Origin: an uncultured Coriobacteriaceae bacterium
GTDB taxonomy: Bacteria > Actinomycetota > Coriobacteriia > Coriobacteriales > Atopobiaceae
DNA: 64,000 nt
Assembly: GCA_902788705.1 (NCBI GenBank)
Contig: CADALE010000001.1
Span: 124,001 to 188,000 of the forward strand
Direction: 5' to 3'
Part shown: positions 46,407 to 55,222 of the stretch, piece by piece
Position numbering within the stretch: position 1 is the first letter of the stretch
Layout of the letters: each line of letters starts with the position of its first letter
Notes under the pieces: generated by a model
What the model was told of the DNA's origin: nothing
Databases searched by the model: none
What the model saw: only the letters and a program-made list of their open reading frames with translations
Made by a program: the position numbers and the translations under genes

Positions 46407-47636
46407 ATGGCTCTGCTTGCACATGTCGACACGCATCGGGGCGTGGAGACGGCGTTCGGTAAGATCATCCCGGAGAGGGAGGCGTACAGCTATTGCCTAC
46501 GCACCATCGCGGCGTTTTCCGCGAACATCTTCCAGGTGATGCGCGTCCTGAACGACGACTGGGAGGACCGCACCTCACAGATCTGCGAGATCGCCAACAT
46601 GATGAACTGTGCGGCGTGCGCTGGTGGCAAGGACGAGCTCTTCCAGTACCTTGACCAGTTCTACACCGACTGGAACATCCCCGAGCTGGTGAAGCGCTCC
46701 GCGTGGATTGGCGGCATCTGGGGCGACTACGGTGACGAGGCCGAGGACATGGCCGGCCGCGTGATCCAGTTCACCGAGAACCGCGTGGAGAAGGAGCTTG
46801 ACTCCTGCCCGTGGGACATCGTAGGTTCCGAGATGTGCAACATGACCACGGCCATGTTCACGGCCAACTTCGACATCGCCGCAGGTGGCGAGCATGGTGC
46901 CATCACCAATGACGTGGCCCTCAACATGTGCGAGGCCCGCGGCTGCGGCAACCCCCACTGCCGCGTTGTGGCCGAGCGCTTGGATAAGTTCAACCTGGAG
47001 CACCAGGACTGGCTTGACCACCGCGGCCAGCCCACGCAGCCTGTGCATGACACGCCAGTCGAGCGCCGCGTGAGCCACGCCCAGGGCCTTCGCAACGGCC
47101 AGTACGTGCAGGCCTTTGGCGAGGAGAACAGCCTGGAGTGGCAGTACAACTGGGTTGCCCAGATGGGCTGGGTCTGGTCCATCAGCTTCCCGCTCATCGC
47201 CATCCGCGACATGGCCGAGGACGACGACGAGTTCGAGCGCATCCTGAGGATCGTCTTTGCCACCGCCGGCAAGAACTCCTTCGTGGACTTCTTCGCGCGT
47301 GAGGGGCTGCGCAGCTGGCTGGACATCCCGCGTTCCATCGGCGACAACGACCCGCGCGTCATGGGTGCCTACATCGACGCCGTGCTGGGCTGCCAGCTGG
47401 TGCCGCATGAGTTCGAGGCCTTCGATGGCGAGGGCGTCGAGATTCGCGTGAGCCAGGAGAACTTCGAGGGACGCTTCGAGATGGCCCCGCTCGAGGAGAT
47501 CACCATGGGTTACGAGGCCCAGTGGAACGGTGCCTGCCACACGCTCGTCTCGCCCGAGTGGTCGGTGTGGATTGACGAGGACGACGACGATTACATCATC
47601 AACGTGGGCCGCAAGATCGACGACCGAGCGCTCTAA
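46407..47636 (+). CDS. conserved protein of unknown function, first gene of a demethylase/SDR operon
   Basis: A 409-residue soluble protein; ATG 46407 follows AAGGAGGAG. It has many acidic and aromatic residues and a Cys/His-rich segment, NMCEARGCGNPHCRVVAE, close to residue 180, that could bind metal. The tail is very acidic (WIDEDDDDYIINVG). It does not match a family I can name; the CG-PHCR motif recalls V4R-like small-molecule-binding domains but the match is weak. Its place at the head of the operon suggests a substrate-binding or first enzymatic step. Confidence 0.5.
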   Translation: MALLAHVDTHRGVETAFGKIIPEREAYSYCLRTIAAFSANIFQVMRVLNDDWEDRTSQICEIANMMNCAACAGGKDELFQYLDQFYTDWNIPELVKRSAWIGGIWGDYGDEAEDMAGRVIQFTENRVEKELDSCPWDIVGSEMCNMTTAMFTANFDIAAGGEHGAITNDVALNMCEARGCGNPHCRVVAERLDKFNLEHQDWLDHRGQPTQPVHDTPVERRVSHAQGLRNGQYVQAFGEENSLEWQYNWVAQMGWVWSISFPLIAIRDMAEDDDEFERILRIVFATAGKNSFVDFFAREGLRSWLDIPRSIGDNDPRVMGAYIDAVLGCQLVPHEFEAFDGEGVEIRVSQENFEGRFEMAPLEEITMGYEAQWNGACHTLVSPEWSVWIDEDDDDYIINVGRKIDDRAL

Positions 47637-47652
47637 GAGGGGAGTGATGGGA

Positions 47653-48648
47653 ATGCTGTTCAAGGAAGACGAGGTTGCGCGCGCCGAGGCCAAGGCAGTG
47701 CGCGAGAACGCCGGGTGGTATCGCTGGACCCACGACCTGGTGGAGGTGACAGGCGCTGATGCCGAGCGGTTCTTGGATTGGATGCTGGTGAACCGCATTG
47801 CGGGCACGCCTGAGGGTCGCGGCAAGTACACCACCATGCTTGACGAGCAGGGTCAGATAATCGACGACCTCGTGGCCTTCAACCGTGGTGGAGGCCTGTG
47901 GTGGCTCTCCACGCTGTACGGCCCGCACGCCGTGCGCTGGTTTGACGCGCACCGTGAGGGCTTCGAGGTCGCGTACGCCGATAACACCCAGGCATGGGAC
48001 ATGTATGCGGTGCAGGGCCCCAACTCCGCCAAGGTGATGGCAAAGCTGCTTGGGCAGTCAGTTGACGAGCTCAAGCGCTTCCAGATCGTTGATGCGCACG
48101 TGGGCGACATCGCCGTCGTGGTGGACCGTGGCGGCTTCACGGGCGAGCTGGGCTACGAGGTCTACTGCAAGCGCGAGGACTCGGCTGCCGTGGCCGAGGC
48201 CATCGCCGCTGCGGCCGACGCGTTCGATGCGCCGCGCCTCACCACGCTCGAGGTCTACGTGCGCTCGCTGCCCATGGAGAAGGGTCTGGCGCTGCGCCAA
48301 GACTACTACGGCCTCACGCCCTACGAGGCCAATCTTGGCTGGTCGGTGCACCTGGACAAGGACTTCTTTGGCAAGGAGGCCCTCGAGGCCGCGCACGCCG
48401 CGGGCGAGACGCGCTCCTTCGTGGGCGTGGAGATCGAGCGCGACAGCTACGAGGACATCGCCCAGAAGGAGATCCTTCGCAAGCGCGGCGTGCCTCGTGG
48501 CTACGTGACGCAGATGATATACGGCTACACCGTTGACAAGAACATCGGCTTTGCCGTGGTCGATGCCAAGAGGTGTCCCGTTGGCACGCGTGTGACCATC
48601 GGCCCCAACGATAGCCCGGCCGTCATCGTCGAGCCCAAGTGGCTCTAG
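47653..48648 (+). CDS. GcvT/LigM-like tetrahydrofolate-dependent demethylase
   Basis: A 331-residue aminomethyltransferase-fold protein. ATG 47653 lies eight bases after GGGGAG; ATG 47647 is too close to it. Family features are YTTMLDEQGQIIDDL (the LxxxG-I-DD motif), MYAVQGPNSAKVM, FTGELGYEVYC and YGLTPYEANLGWSV. Compared with glycine cleavage T-protein it lacks the other cleavage genes nearby. Related proteins remove methyl groups from methoxy-aromatics, sarcosine-like amines or DMSP and hand them to tetrahydrofolate. Substrate unknown. Confidence 0.75.
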   Translation: MLFKEDEVARAEAKAVRENAGWYRWTHDLVEVTGADAERFLDWMLVNRIAGTPEGRGKYTTMLDEQGQIIDDLVAFNRGGGLWWLSTLYGPHAVRWFDAHREGFEVAYADNTQAWDMYAVQGPNSAKVMAKLLGQSVDELKRFQIVDAHVGDIAVVVDRGGFTGELGYEVYCKREDSAAVAEAIAAAADAFDAPRLTTLEVYVRSLPMEKGLALRQDYYGLTPYEANLGWSVHLDKDFFGKEALEAAHAAGETRSFVGVEIERDSYEDIAQKEILRKRGVPRGYVTQMIYGYTVDKNIGFAVVDAKRCPVGTRVTIGPNDSPAVIVEPKWL

Positions 48649-48667
48649 CGTCACGTCTTTGACCGGA

Positions 48668-48757
48668 GGGGCTCTGGCTCTTCTCTCGGGCTCAGTCCTC
48701 GCTTCGCTGCGGCAGCACCTACGGCGCTGAATCGCCCGAGGAGAAGAGTCAGAGCCC
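48668..48757. repeat. 90-bp imperfect inverted repeat inside the operon
   Basis: Arms of about 24 bases (GGGGCTCTGGCTCTTCTC at 48668 and its near-complement ending 48757) with a 42-base middle. The right arm ends 21 bases before the next start codon. It may modulate expression between the demethylase and the SDR genes. Confidence 0.7.
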
Positions 48758-48778
48758 ACTATCCAAAGGAGAACACTC

Positions 48779-49597
48779 ATGTCTACCAATGAAGGCAAGG
48801 TCATCCTGGTTGTGGGCGGTGCCTGCGGTATGGGCGCGGCCACCGTGTGCAAGCTGTATCGCGAGGGCGCCAAGCTTGTGGTGCTGGACCTCAACGAGGA
48901 GGCCTGGGAGGAGCTCGTCGAGGACGAGGAGCTCGAGGGCGGTCCCGGCACCATCGACTTTGTGGGCGGCGACGTATGCGACGCCTCCGTGCGCCAGCGC
49001 GCCATCGACATCGTGCGCGAGAAGTACGGCACGCTGGACAGCCTGCTGTACATCGCGGGAGTGCTGGACCTCATGTGCCCTGCGCACAAGACCGACGACG
49101 AGCTGTACGACTACGTGATGGACGTGAACGTGAACAGCTGCTTCCGCATGTGCCGCGACTGCCTGCCACTGCTGTGGGACCACGAGGGACTGCCAGCCAA
49201 CATCGTCATCGTGGGCTCCGTGGGCGGCCAGGTGGGCTCGAGCGCAGGCGCAGCCTACATCACCTCCAAGCATGCGGTGCTGGGCCTCGCGCGCAACCTT
49301 GCGCACAGCTACCGCTTCCGCAACGTCCGCACCAACGTGGTGAACCCGGGCGCCTGCGTGACGGACATCCTAGGCAACGCCATGGAGAAGTGGCCCGACC
49401 GCGACATCATGGACCCCGAGGGCAACGAGCTGTACAACGTGCGCGGCGCAGTGGCGCTTGGCGTGGACTGGGACGGCAACAACATCACGGGATGGCCCGA
49501 GGACATCGCCAACGCGATCCTCTACCTCATCTCCGATGAGGCCCACTACGTGAATGGCGCCCAGCTCAACGTGGACGGCGGCTGGACCAGCTTCTAG
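48779..49597 (+). CDS. short-chain dehydrogenase/reductase (SDR 1)
   Basis: A 272-residue classical SDR with AAAGGAG before ATG 48779. Cofactor loop VVGGACGMGAATV, the NAG-like segment YIAGVLD, catalytic Ser in IVIVGSVGG and YITSK (Tyr-x3-Lys). An Asp at the end of the second strand (VVLDLNE) suggests NAD preference. First of three consecutive SDR genes; substrate unknown. Confidence 0.85.
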   Translation: MSTNEGKVILVVGGACGMGAATVCKLYREGAKLVVLDLNEEAWEELVEDEELEGGPGTIDFVGGDVCDASVRQRAIDIVREKYGTLDSLLYIAGVLDLMCPAHKTDDELYDYVMDVNVNSCFRMCRDCLPLLWDHEGLPANIVIVGSVGGQVGSSAGAAYITSKHAVLGLARNLAHSYRFRNVRTNVVNPGACVTDILGNAMEKWPDRDIMDPEGNELYNVRGAVALGVDWDGNNITGWPEDIANAILYLISDEAHYVNGAQLNVDGGWTSF

Positions 49598-49620
49598 GCA
49601 CGCGTTCGTTTGACAGCGAT

Positions 49621-49655
49621 TCCCCGGGAGCGCGGAGCCTGCGTGCTCCCGGGGA
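49621..49655 (+). terminator. hairpin between SDR 1 and SDR 2
   Basis: TCCCCGGGAGC pairs exactly with GCTCCCGGGGA. No T run follows, so it may be an intercistronic stabiliser. Confidence 0.5.
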
Positions 49656-49678
49656 TCGGCATATCACGAGGAGTATCC

Positions 49679-50521
49679 ATGGAACTCAACGACCTCTTTG
49701 GATTCGCGGGCAGGAACGTGGTGGTGACCGGAACGGGCTCGGGCATGGGCCATGCCGCCGCGGAATTGCTCGTCAACCTTGGCGCGCACGTTACGGCGAC
49801 CACGCACCGCCGGCCGCTCGATCTGGCGGTTGCGAAGACCGTCGCCTGCGATCTCTCCACCAAGGAGGGCTGCGACAGGCTCATCGCCGCGGCGCCAACG
49901 CACATCGATGCGCTCTTCCTCTGCCACGGAACTGCCGATGAGTTCGGAGGCGGCAACGCGCTCGAGGTGCAGCTCACCAACTTCTGGAGCTTCAAGTACC
50001 TTGCCGAGAGCCTGCTTCCGCGCATCGCCGACTGGGGATCGGTCACGTTCATCTCGTCGAACGGCGGCAAGTTCTGGCGCGATCACGTGAACGAGTGCCT
50101 CGAGCTGGCCGAGTGCGGCTCGTGGGACGAGGCTCTTGCGTGGTACGAAGGCCACTCCGATTTCACGCACCTGGGATACACCTTTTCTAAGGAGTGCCAG
50201 CACAGCTACGTGATGAGCCGCGTGCACGACGATGCGTTCATCGCGCGCAAGATCCGCATCAACGCCATCGCACCGGGTCTCACGAAGACGGGCCTCACAG
50301 AGGCGTTCGAGCGCCAGATCGACGGCAACGCAGAGAACGGGCGCGCGGTGATCGAGAGCCTGTACCTGGATTCGTGGGACGGGCGCTACGCGACGCCCGA
50401 GGAGATGGGCTGGCCGATGGTGGCCATTGGATCGAAGCTCTTCAGCTACATGAGCGGCCAGATCGTCTACATCGATTACGGCTGCGCGAGCGAGGACGAG
50501 ATGAACCTGCTGGTGGACTAG
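49679..50521 (+). CDS. short-chain dehydrogenase/reductase (SDR 2)
   Basis: A 280-residue SDR with GAGGAG before ATG 49679. Cofactor loop VVTGTGSGMGHAA, catalytic Ser in TFISSNGGKFW and YTFSK. The region after the second strand (TTHRRPLDL) carries arginines, hinting at NADP. A longer insert before the catalytic Tyr (ELAECGSWDEALAWYEG) recalls 3-alpha-hydroxysteroid dehydrogenase-type SDRs, but that is weak evidence. It is followed directly by SDR 3. Confidence 0.83.
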   Translation: MELNDLFGFAGRNVVVTGTGSGMGHAAAELLVNLGAHVTATTHRRPLDLAVAKTVACDLSTKEGCDRLIAAAPTHIDALFLCHGTADEFGGGNALEVQLTNFWSFKYLAESLLPRIADWGSVTFISSNGGKFWRDHVNECLELAECGSWDEALAWYEGHSDFTHLGYTFSKECQHSYVMSRVHDDAFIARKIRINAIAPGLTKTGLTEAFERQIDGNAENGRAVIESLYLDSWDGRYATPEEMGWPMVAIGSKLFSYMSGQIVYIDYGCASEDEMNLLVD

Positions 50522-50527
50522 GGGGAG

Positions 50528-51385
50528 ATGATCATTGTGGATAAGAGGATCTGCGTGCTCACAGGCGGTTGCGGCGGCATGGGGCACGCCATCAGCCTGC
50601 GCTTGGGCAAGGACCACGCGATGCTTCTAGCGGACATCTCCGCGGAGCGTCTGGATGCCGAGAAGGCGGCGCTTGCGAAGCTGGGAATCGAGGCCGAGGG
50701 GCTGGTCGTGGACGTGAGCGATCGCATGCAGGTCGATGCGCTTGCGGCGCGCGCCGCAGAGCTGGGCGTTGTCGATACGGTCATCCACACTGCGGGCCTC
50801 TCGCCTGCGGGAGCTCCTGCCGAGAAGATCATCTCCGTGAATGCGATCGGCACCGTCAACATGGTCGAGGCCTTTCACGGCAAGATCGCGGAGGGCGGCG
50901 TGATGATCGTGTTCGGCTCCTCCGCGGCGTGGACGCTCGACCCGCCCGAGGACTGGTACAAGGCCTATGGGCGCTGGAACGACCCCGGCTTCTTCGACGC
51001 GCTGCTCGATATCGTGGGCGAGAAGGAGGAGGATGCCGACGAGGATGACGAGTTCTTCCGCGCGGGGCAGGCCTACGCCCTCACCAAGCGCTTCGTCTGC
51101 GAGTTCGCCCGCATGAACACCGTGCGCTTCGCGGAAGCAGGTGTGCGCATCCTGTCGTTCAGCCCCGGCAGCTACCTCACGCCCATGCACCAGCTCCTCA
51201 TCGACAACCAACCCGACATGGCGGAGGCGCAGATGGACCTCACGCCGCTCGGACGCTGGGGGAGGCCGGTCGAGGTTGCCGGATTCATCGAGTATTTGTG
51301 CTCGCCGCTCGCGGGCTACGTGACCGGTGTGGACATCCTCGCCGATGGTGGCACCATCGCCATGCAGCGCGTGAAGCAGATCTAG
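50528..51385 (+). CDS. short-chain dehydrogenase/reductase (SDR 3)
   Basis: A 285-residue SDR six bases after SDR 2. ATG 50528 abuts GGGGGAG; the GTG at 50537, nine bases from it, may be the real start. Cofactor loop VLTGGCGGMGHAI, then LLADISAERL with Asp for NAD, catalytic Ser in IVFGSSAAW and YALTK. The insert DEDDEFFRAGQ before the catalytic Tyr parallels that of SDR 2, so the two are probably related copies with different substrates. Confidence 0.83.
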   Translation: MIIVDKRICVLTGGCGGMGHAISLRLGKDHAMLLADISAERLDAEKAALAKLGIEAEGLVVDVSDRMQVDALAARAAELGVVDTVIHTAGLSPAGAPAEKIISVNAIGTVNMVEAFHGKIAEGGVMIVFGSSAAWTLDPPEDWYKAYGRWNDPGFFDALLDIVGEKEEDADEDDEFFRAGQAYALTKRFVCEFARMNTVRFAEAGVRILSFSPGSYLTPMHQLLIDNQPDMAEAQMDLTPLGRWGRPVEVAGFIEYLCSPLAGYVTGVDILADGGTIAMQRVKQI

Positions 51386-51410
51386 GCGTCGCACATGCGC
51401 AAAACGTGTT

Positions 51411-51437
51411 GGGGAGGGCTTCGGCTCTCCCCGTATT
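51411..51437 (+). terminator. terminator after the SDR genes
   Basis: GGGGAG pairs with CTCCCC around a GC-rich loop, followed by GTATT. It lies at the left edge of the truncated LigM-like gene. Confidence 0.55.
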
Positions 51438-52448
51438 GCCTACTTCGCGGGCGTTGCCGCTGCGCAGGGGAAGGACATCAAGGCCGAGTTCGTGAACGAC
51501 GAGTACTTCTACCAGATCGACGGCCCCAAGAGCCTCGAGATGCTCGAAGACGCCACCCACTGCGACCTCCACGACCTCAAGTTCGGCCAGAACAAGCAGG
51601 TCACCATCGAGGGCACGCCCATGACGGTGCATCGCTTGGGCATGAGCGGCGCGCTTGCCTACGAGGTGCACGGTGCCGCGGCAGATGCCGAGGTTGCCTA
51701 CACCGCCATCCGCGCCTCCGTGGAGAAGTTCGGCGGCAAGCCCCTCGGCTTCCGTCACTACGTGGTGCTCAACCACACGCCCGGCGGCTATCCCAACCAG
51801 TTCCAGCACTATGGCTATGCCTTCTACGACACCGATCCCGGCCTCGCCGAGTTCGCCAAGCAGTACTGCCCGCCGCAGTTCGCCGCTGGCAGCCTCATGG
51901 GCAATGACGCAGCCATCCACGTGAACCCGTGGGACCTGGGCTGGGGCTATTGCGTCAACATGGACCACGACTTCCGCGGTAAGGCTGCCGCCGAGCATGA
52001 CAAGGCCGAGTACAAGGCCGGCCGCGGCCGCCGCATGGTCACCCTCGAATGGAACACCGAGGACGTGGGCGAGGTCTTCATGAGCCAGCTCCGCGGTACC
52101 GACGAGGAGCCCTACGACCCCATCGAGCAGTACCACGACTGCTACAACGGCCTCAACTTCTACTCGCTCATCACCGCGTTCGACGTGCTCGACGGCGATA
52201 CGAGCATCGGCTTCGCAGCCGGCCGCTACTATGCGTTCTACGAGCGCCGCATGATCAGCCTTGCCTGCATCGATGCCGCTTACGCCGTTGAGGGTACCGA
52301 GGTGGAGGTGCTCTGGGGTCAGCCGGGCCACCGCCAGAAGCGCATTCGCGCCAAGGTCGCCCAGTTCCCGTACTACCAGGGCGAGTGGCGCAACGAGACC
52401 TGCGACGTCATGGCCATGGTGCCCGAGAGGCCGTATCTCGAGGCATAA
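51432..52448 (+). pseudogene. 5'-truncated LigM-like aminomethyltransferase-fold gene
   Basis: The frame is homologous to LigM-type demethylases from about RIAYFAGVAAAQGKDI onward, including FYQIDGPKSLEMLED, GMSGALAYEVHG and FRGKAAAEH, but the first 130-150 residues of the family are missing. The sequence before 51432 is a terminator and has no start codon with a ribosome binding site; the first possible start is GTG 51492, poorly placed. The remainder, about 320 residues, is open with no internal stop. It is probably a remnant of a full-length paralogue left by deletion, though internal translation cannot be excluded. Confidence 0.65.
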
Positions 52449-52478
52449 CAGAGCTCAACAAACGGTTGCAGCAAAAAG

Positions 52479-52505
52479 GCGGGGCCATCGCTATGGTGGC
52501 CCCGC
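52479..52505 (+). terminator. terminator-like hairpin
   Basis: GCGGGGCCA pairs with TGGCCCCGC; flanked by AAAAA on the left, so it would also work on the minus strand. Confidence 0.55.
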
Positions 52506-52652
52506 TCACCGTGCGTGAATCCAGGTCGGTCTGATCCTATGGCTCGTGCAGGCCGCTTCCCGCCTTACACCGACTATGCATTTGCATGGCATGGATTGTG
52601 CATTAGACTCTTCTTGAGTGTCGGCTGTTAGTCATTCGAGAGGACTCATGCC

Positions 52653-54203
52653 ATGAAGAGGATACCTTCGGCGTTGCACCTTCTTGCGTCCATCATCCTT
52701 GCGCTCTCCCTTATCCTTGGTGGCTGCGGAGCCCCCACAAGCCTTCCTGACGAGCCGTACGAGCCGGTTGACTACACCCTCTTCCCGGCTCCGGAAGGCG
52801 CGTACGTGGGTGACACCATGCCGTTCGTCACAGAGGACGGCGAGCTCGAGCTCTACTACCTCTACGACACCGACCACAACGGCCAGGGCTACCATCCCGT
52901 CTACAAGTACTCCACCACCGACCTCTGCGGCTACGAGGATCATGGCATGGTCCTCAACTTCGGCCTCATGTCCGATCCCGACCCCGCCATCGGAACCGGC
53001 TCGGTCATGCAGGACAATGACGGCCTCTACCATCTCTTCTACACGGGCCACAACGACACCGGCAACGGCGGCAAGGGCAAGGAGTGCGTCATGCACGCCA
53101 CCAGCACCGACCGTGAGACCTGGACGAAGATCCCCGAGGACACGTTTTTCGCTCCCGAGGGCTATTCCACCGACGATTTCCGCGATCCCGAGGTCTTCTG
53201 GTCCGATGAGGAGCAGTGCTACTGGCTGCTTATCGCGGCCCGCAACACGACGCAGGGCGGCGTGGTTGCCAAGTACACGTCCAACGATCTCAAGAACTGG
53301 GATTTCCAGGGGCCCATCTACGCACCCCTCGAGCAGTACATGCTGGAGTGCCCCGACCTCTTCAAGATGGGGGACACCTACTACCTCACCTACAGCTGGG
53401 ATTGCGTGACCTACTACGCCATGAGCGACTCGCCCAACGGCCCGTTCAAGGCTCCCAAGAACAACGTGCTGGACGGCAATAACTTCGTGTTCTATGCGGC
53501 CAAGACGGCCGAGCTTAACGGAACCCGCTACCTCTGCGGATGGATTGGCCGCGCGGGGCTCACCGCCGACTCCAGCATCTACCAGTGGGCGGGCAACCTC
53601 CTCAACCATGAGCTGGTACAACGCGAGGATGGGACCCTCGGCGTGCGGGTGCCTCAGACCTTCTACGGCTACTTCACCAACGAGCTGCCCTTCCGCGCCG
53701 TCAAGAAGGAGGGCTCGGTCAAGGTGAAGGACAACACCGTCACGCTGAAGGCGAGCGAGGGCACCCACGCGCTTGCCGACATGGGCACCCGCCCCGCGAC
53801 GATGATGCTCGAGTGCGACGTGACCTTCGACGAGGGAGGCTGCGTGGGCTTCGCCTTTGGCGGAACCGAGGCAGATGAGAACTGGACTGCGCTCTGCCTC
53901 GATGCGCGCACCGGCACGCTGCACTACGAGGGGCTCTACATCGATCAGCTCGCAACCTTCGACCCCGGCATGTTCACGACCTTCGACTTCTCCCAGAAGA
54001 CTCACCACGTGACGCTGGTCTGCGAGAACGAGATCGTGATCATGTACGTTGACGACGCAAAGGTGCTGAGCAGCCGCATCGGCCACTCCATCGACGGCGC
54101 GCACATCGGCGTCTTCGCGGACGGCTGTAACGCGGAGTTTGCTAACATCACCATGACGTGCCCGCCTGCGGAAGCCGAGGGAGAGCTGGCCGAGGCCGCG
54201 TAG
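52653..54203 (+). CDS. GH32-like glycoside hydrolase lipoprotein
   Basis: A 516-residue lipoprotein: signal peptide MKRIPSALHLLASIILALS with lipobox LGGC (Cys25). The five-blade beta-propeller motifs are visible: the nucleophile loop as YVGDTMPFV, the RDP motif at 177-179 (DFRDPEVFW) and the EC motif ECPDLF with Glu232 as acid/base. A C-terminal beta-sandwich (TLKASEGTHALADMG...) completes the GH32 layout. Members cleave fructans, levan, inulin or sucrose. The usual WMNDPNG is replaced by GDT, so activity should be tested. Consistent with fruK and the fructokinase-like gene elsewhere in the window. Confidence 0.8.
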   Translation: MKRIPSALHLLASIILALSLILGGCGAPTSLPDEPYEPVDYTLFPAPEGAYVGDTMPFVTEDGELELYYLYDTDHNGQGYHPVYKYSTTDLCGYEDHGMVLNFGLMSDPDPAIGTGSVMQDNDGLYHLFYTGHNDTGNGGKGKECVMHATSTDRETWTKIPEDTFFAPEGYSTDDFRDPEVFWSDEEQCYWLLIAARNTTQGGVVAKYTSNDLKNWDFQGPIYAPLEQYMLECPDLFKMGDTYYLTYSWDCVTYYAMSDSPNGPFKAPKNNVLDGNNFVFYAAKTAELNGTRYLCGWIGRAGLTADSSIYQWAGNLLNHELVQREDGTLGVRVPQTFYGYFTNELPFRAVKKEGSVKVKDNTVTLKASEGTHALADMGTRPATMMLECDVTFDEGGCVGFAFGGTEADENWTALCLDARTGTLHYEGLYIDQLATFDPGMFTTFDFSQKTHHVTLVCENEIVIMYVDDAKVLSSRIGHSIDGAHIGVFADGCNAEFANITMTCPPAEAEGELAEAA

Positions 54204-54236
54204 GGGAGGGGCCTCATTCCTAAAAGTGACGTTGGC

Positions 54237-54267
54237 GAGGGTGCCCGTTTCGACGGGGCACCTCTTT
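54237..54267 (+). terminator. terminator of the GH32-like gene
   Basis: GAGGGTGCCCGT, TTCG loop, ACGGGGCACCTC (one mismatch), then TTTAAAA. Confidence 0.8.
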
Positions 54268-54456
54268 AAAAGCCGCCATATATGCGGTTTTGTTCGCAAA
54301 ACATGCAGGTTAGTTGAACAACCTGTGTACCTTTTGTTTCCTGATGGGCGTACGCGTCGATGAATGGGTACTCTAACAGCGCGAACAGTAATGCCCGCTT
54401 GCAGAGCTGCTGCAAGTGACGCTATCTGACCTTTGATTGCTATTGAAGGAGTAACC

Positions 54457-54699
54457 ATGCGCAAGACCAAGATGTTCGAAGGCAAGAGGCACGTCTACGA
54501 CACCGAGAAGGCGGAGGCTCTGGGAAATCGCGCCTTTGGCTCCTATGGTGATCCGGCCGGCTACGAGGAGACCCTCTACAAGACCAAGGGTGGCCTGTTC
54601 TTCTTCTGGGGCCTCGGTGGCGAGGAGAGCCCGTATGGCAACGGTGCCGACATCCGTCCCGTCTCCCAGGAGGAGGCTGAGGCCTGGCTTCAGGCGTAA
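54457..54699 (+). CDS. 80-residue protein of unknown function
   Basis: ATG 54457 follows GAAGGAG. The protein starts RKTKMFEGKRHVYDTEKAE, has a Gly/Phe-rich middle (GGLFFFWGLGG) and ends EEEAEAWLQA. The pattern resembles small soluble proteins found next to phage or stress genes; no motif fixes a function. A strong terminator follows. It stands alone between the GH32 gene and the Nudix gene. Confidence 0.55.
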   Translation: MRKTKMFEGKRHVYDTEKAEALGNRAFGSYGDPAGYEETLYKTKGGLFFFWGLGGEESPYGNGADIRPVSQEEAEAWLQA

Positions 54700-54727
54700 G
54701 CTTCATTGTCGGACAAGTCGCTGGCTA

Positions 54728-54764
54728 AGGCGTGCGTCGGAGCTTTCCGGCGCACGCCTTTTTC
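54728..54764 (+). terminator. intrinsic terminator
   Basis: AAGGCGTGCG and CGCACGCCTT with adjacent pairing (two mismatches) form a long stem, then TTTTT. Confidence 0.85.
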
Positions 54765-54814
54765 TGCTTGCGAAGCGCGCGTGATGCCTTGACGGGGCTT
54801 GGCATCCTGTCAGC

Positions 54815-55201
54815 CTAGGCCAGTTCCTTGAGTGCGGCTACCACCTTGAGGTCGGCGGGCAACCAGTCAACCGTGTCGAGGTGTGCGAGGTCAAGCCAGC
54901 GGGCCGCCTGATGCTCCAGCAGCGTGAAGCTCTCGTCCTCAAGGCTGCACAGGAAGCAGTCCATGTCCAGGCGAAACGTGGGGTAGTCGTGCACCACGTT
55001 GCACACGAGGCGCTCGATGCGGATGCTGGCCGCAAGCTCCTCGTGAATCTCGCGCACGAGGGCCTCCTCAGGGCGCTCGTGCGGCTCGATCTTGCCACCG
55101 GGAAACTCCCACCAGCCGGCATAGTCACCGTAGCCGCGCTGGGTGGCCAGGACGGTCGTGCCCCGCCGAATGATCGCCGCCACAACGCGTACCGTCTTCA
55201 T
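54815..55201 (-). CDS. MutT-type Nudix hydrolase (8-oxo-dGTP diphosphatase)
   Basis: A 128-residue Nudix protein; ATG 55201, or GTG 55213, is the start. The Nudix box runs GGKIEPHERP then EEALVREIHEELA. The short length, VVAAIIRRGTTVLATQRGYGDYAG and WWEFPGGK are those of MutT, which removes oxidised dGTP from the nucleotide pool. It is 21 bases after the EamA gene on the minus strand. Confidence 0.88.
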   Translation of the reverse strand: MKTVRVVAAIIRRGTTVLATQRGYGDYAGWWEFPGGKIEPHERPEEALVREIHEELAASIRIERLVCNVVHDYPTFRLDMDCFLCSLEDESFTLLEHQAARWLDLAHLDTVDWLPADLKVVAALKELA

Positions 55202-55222
55202 AGCTTGCCCCACATTCGCCGT

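Noticed and set aside
47653..48648. Glycine cleavage T-protein
   Set aside because: No gcvH or gcvP genes nearby, and the neighbours are SDRs and a LigM-like remnant.
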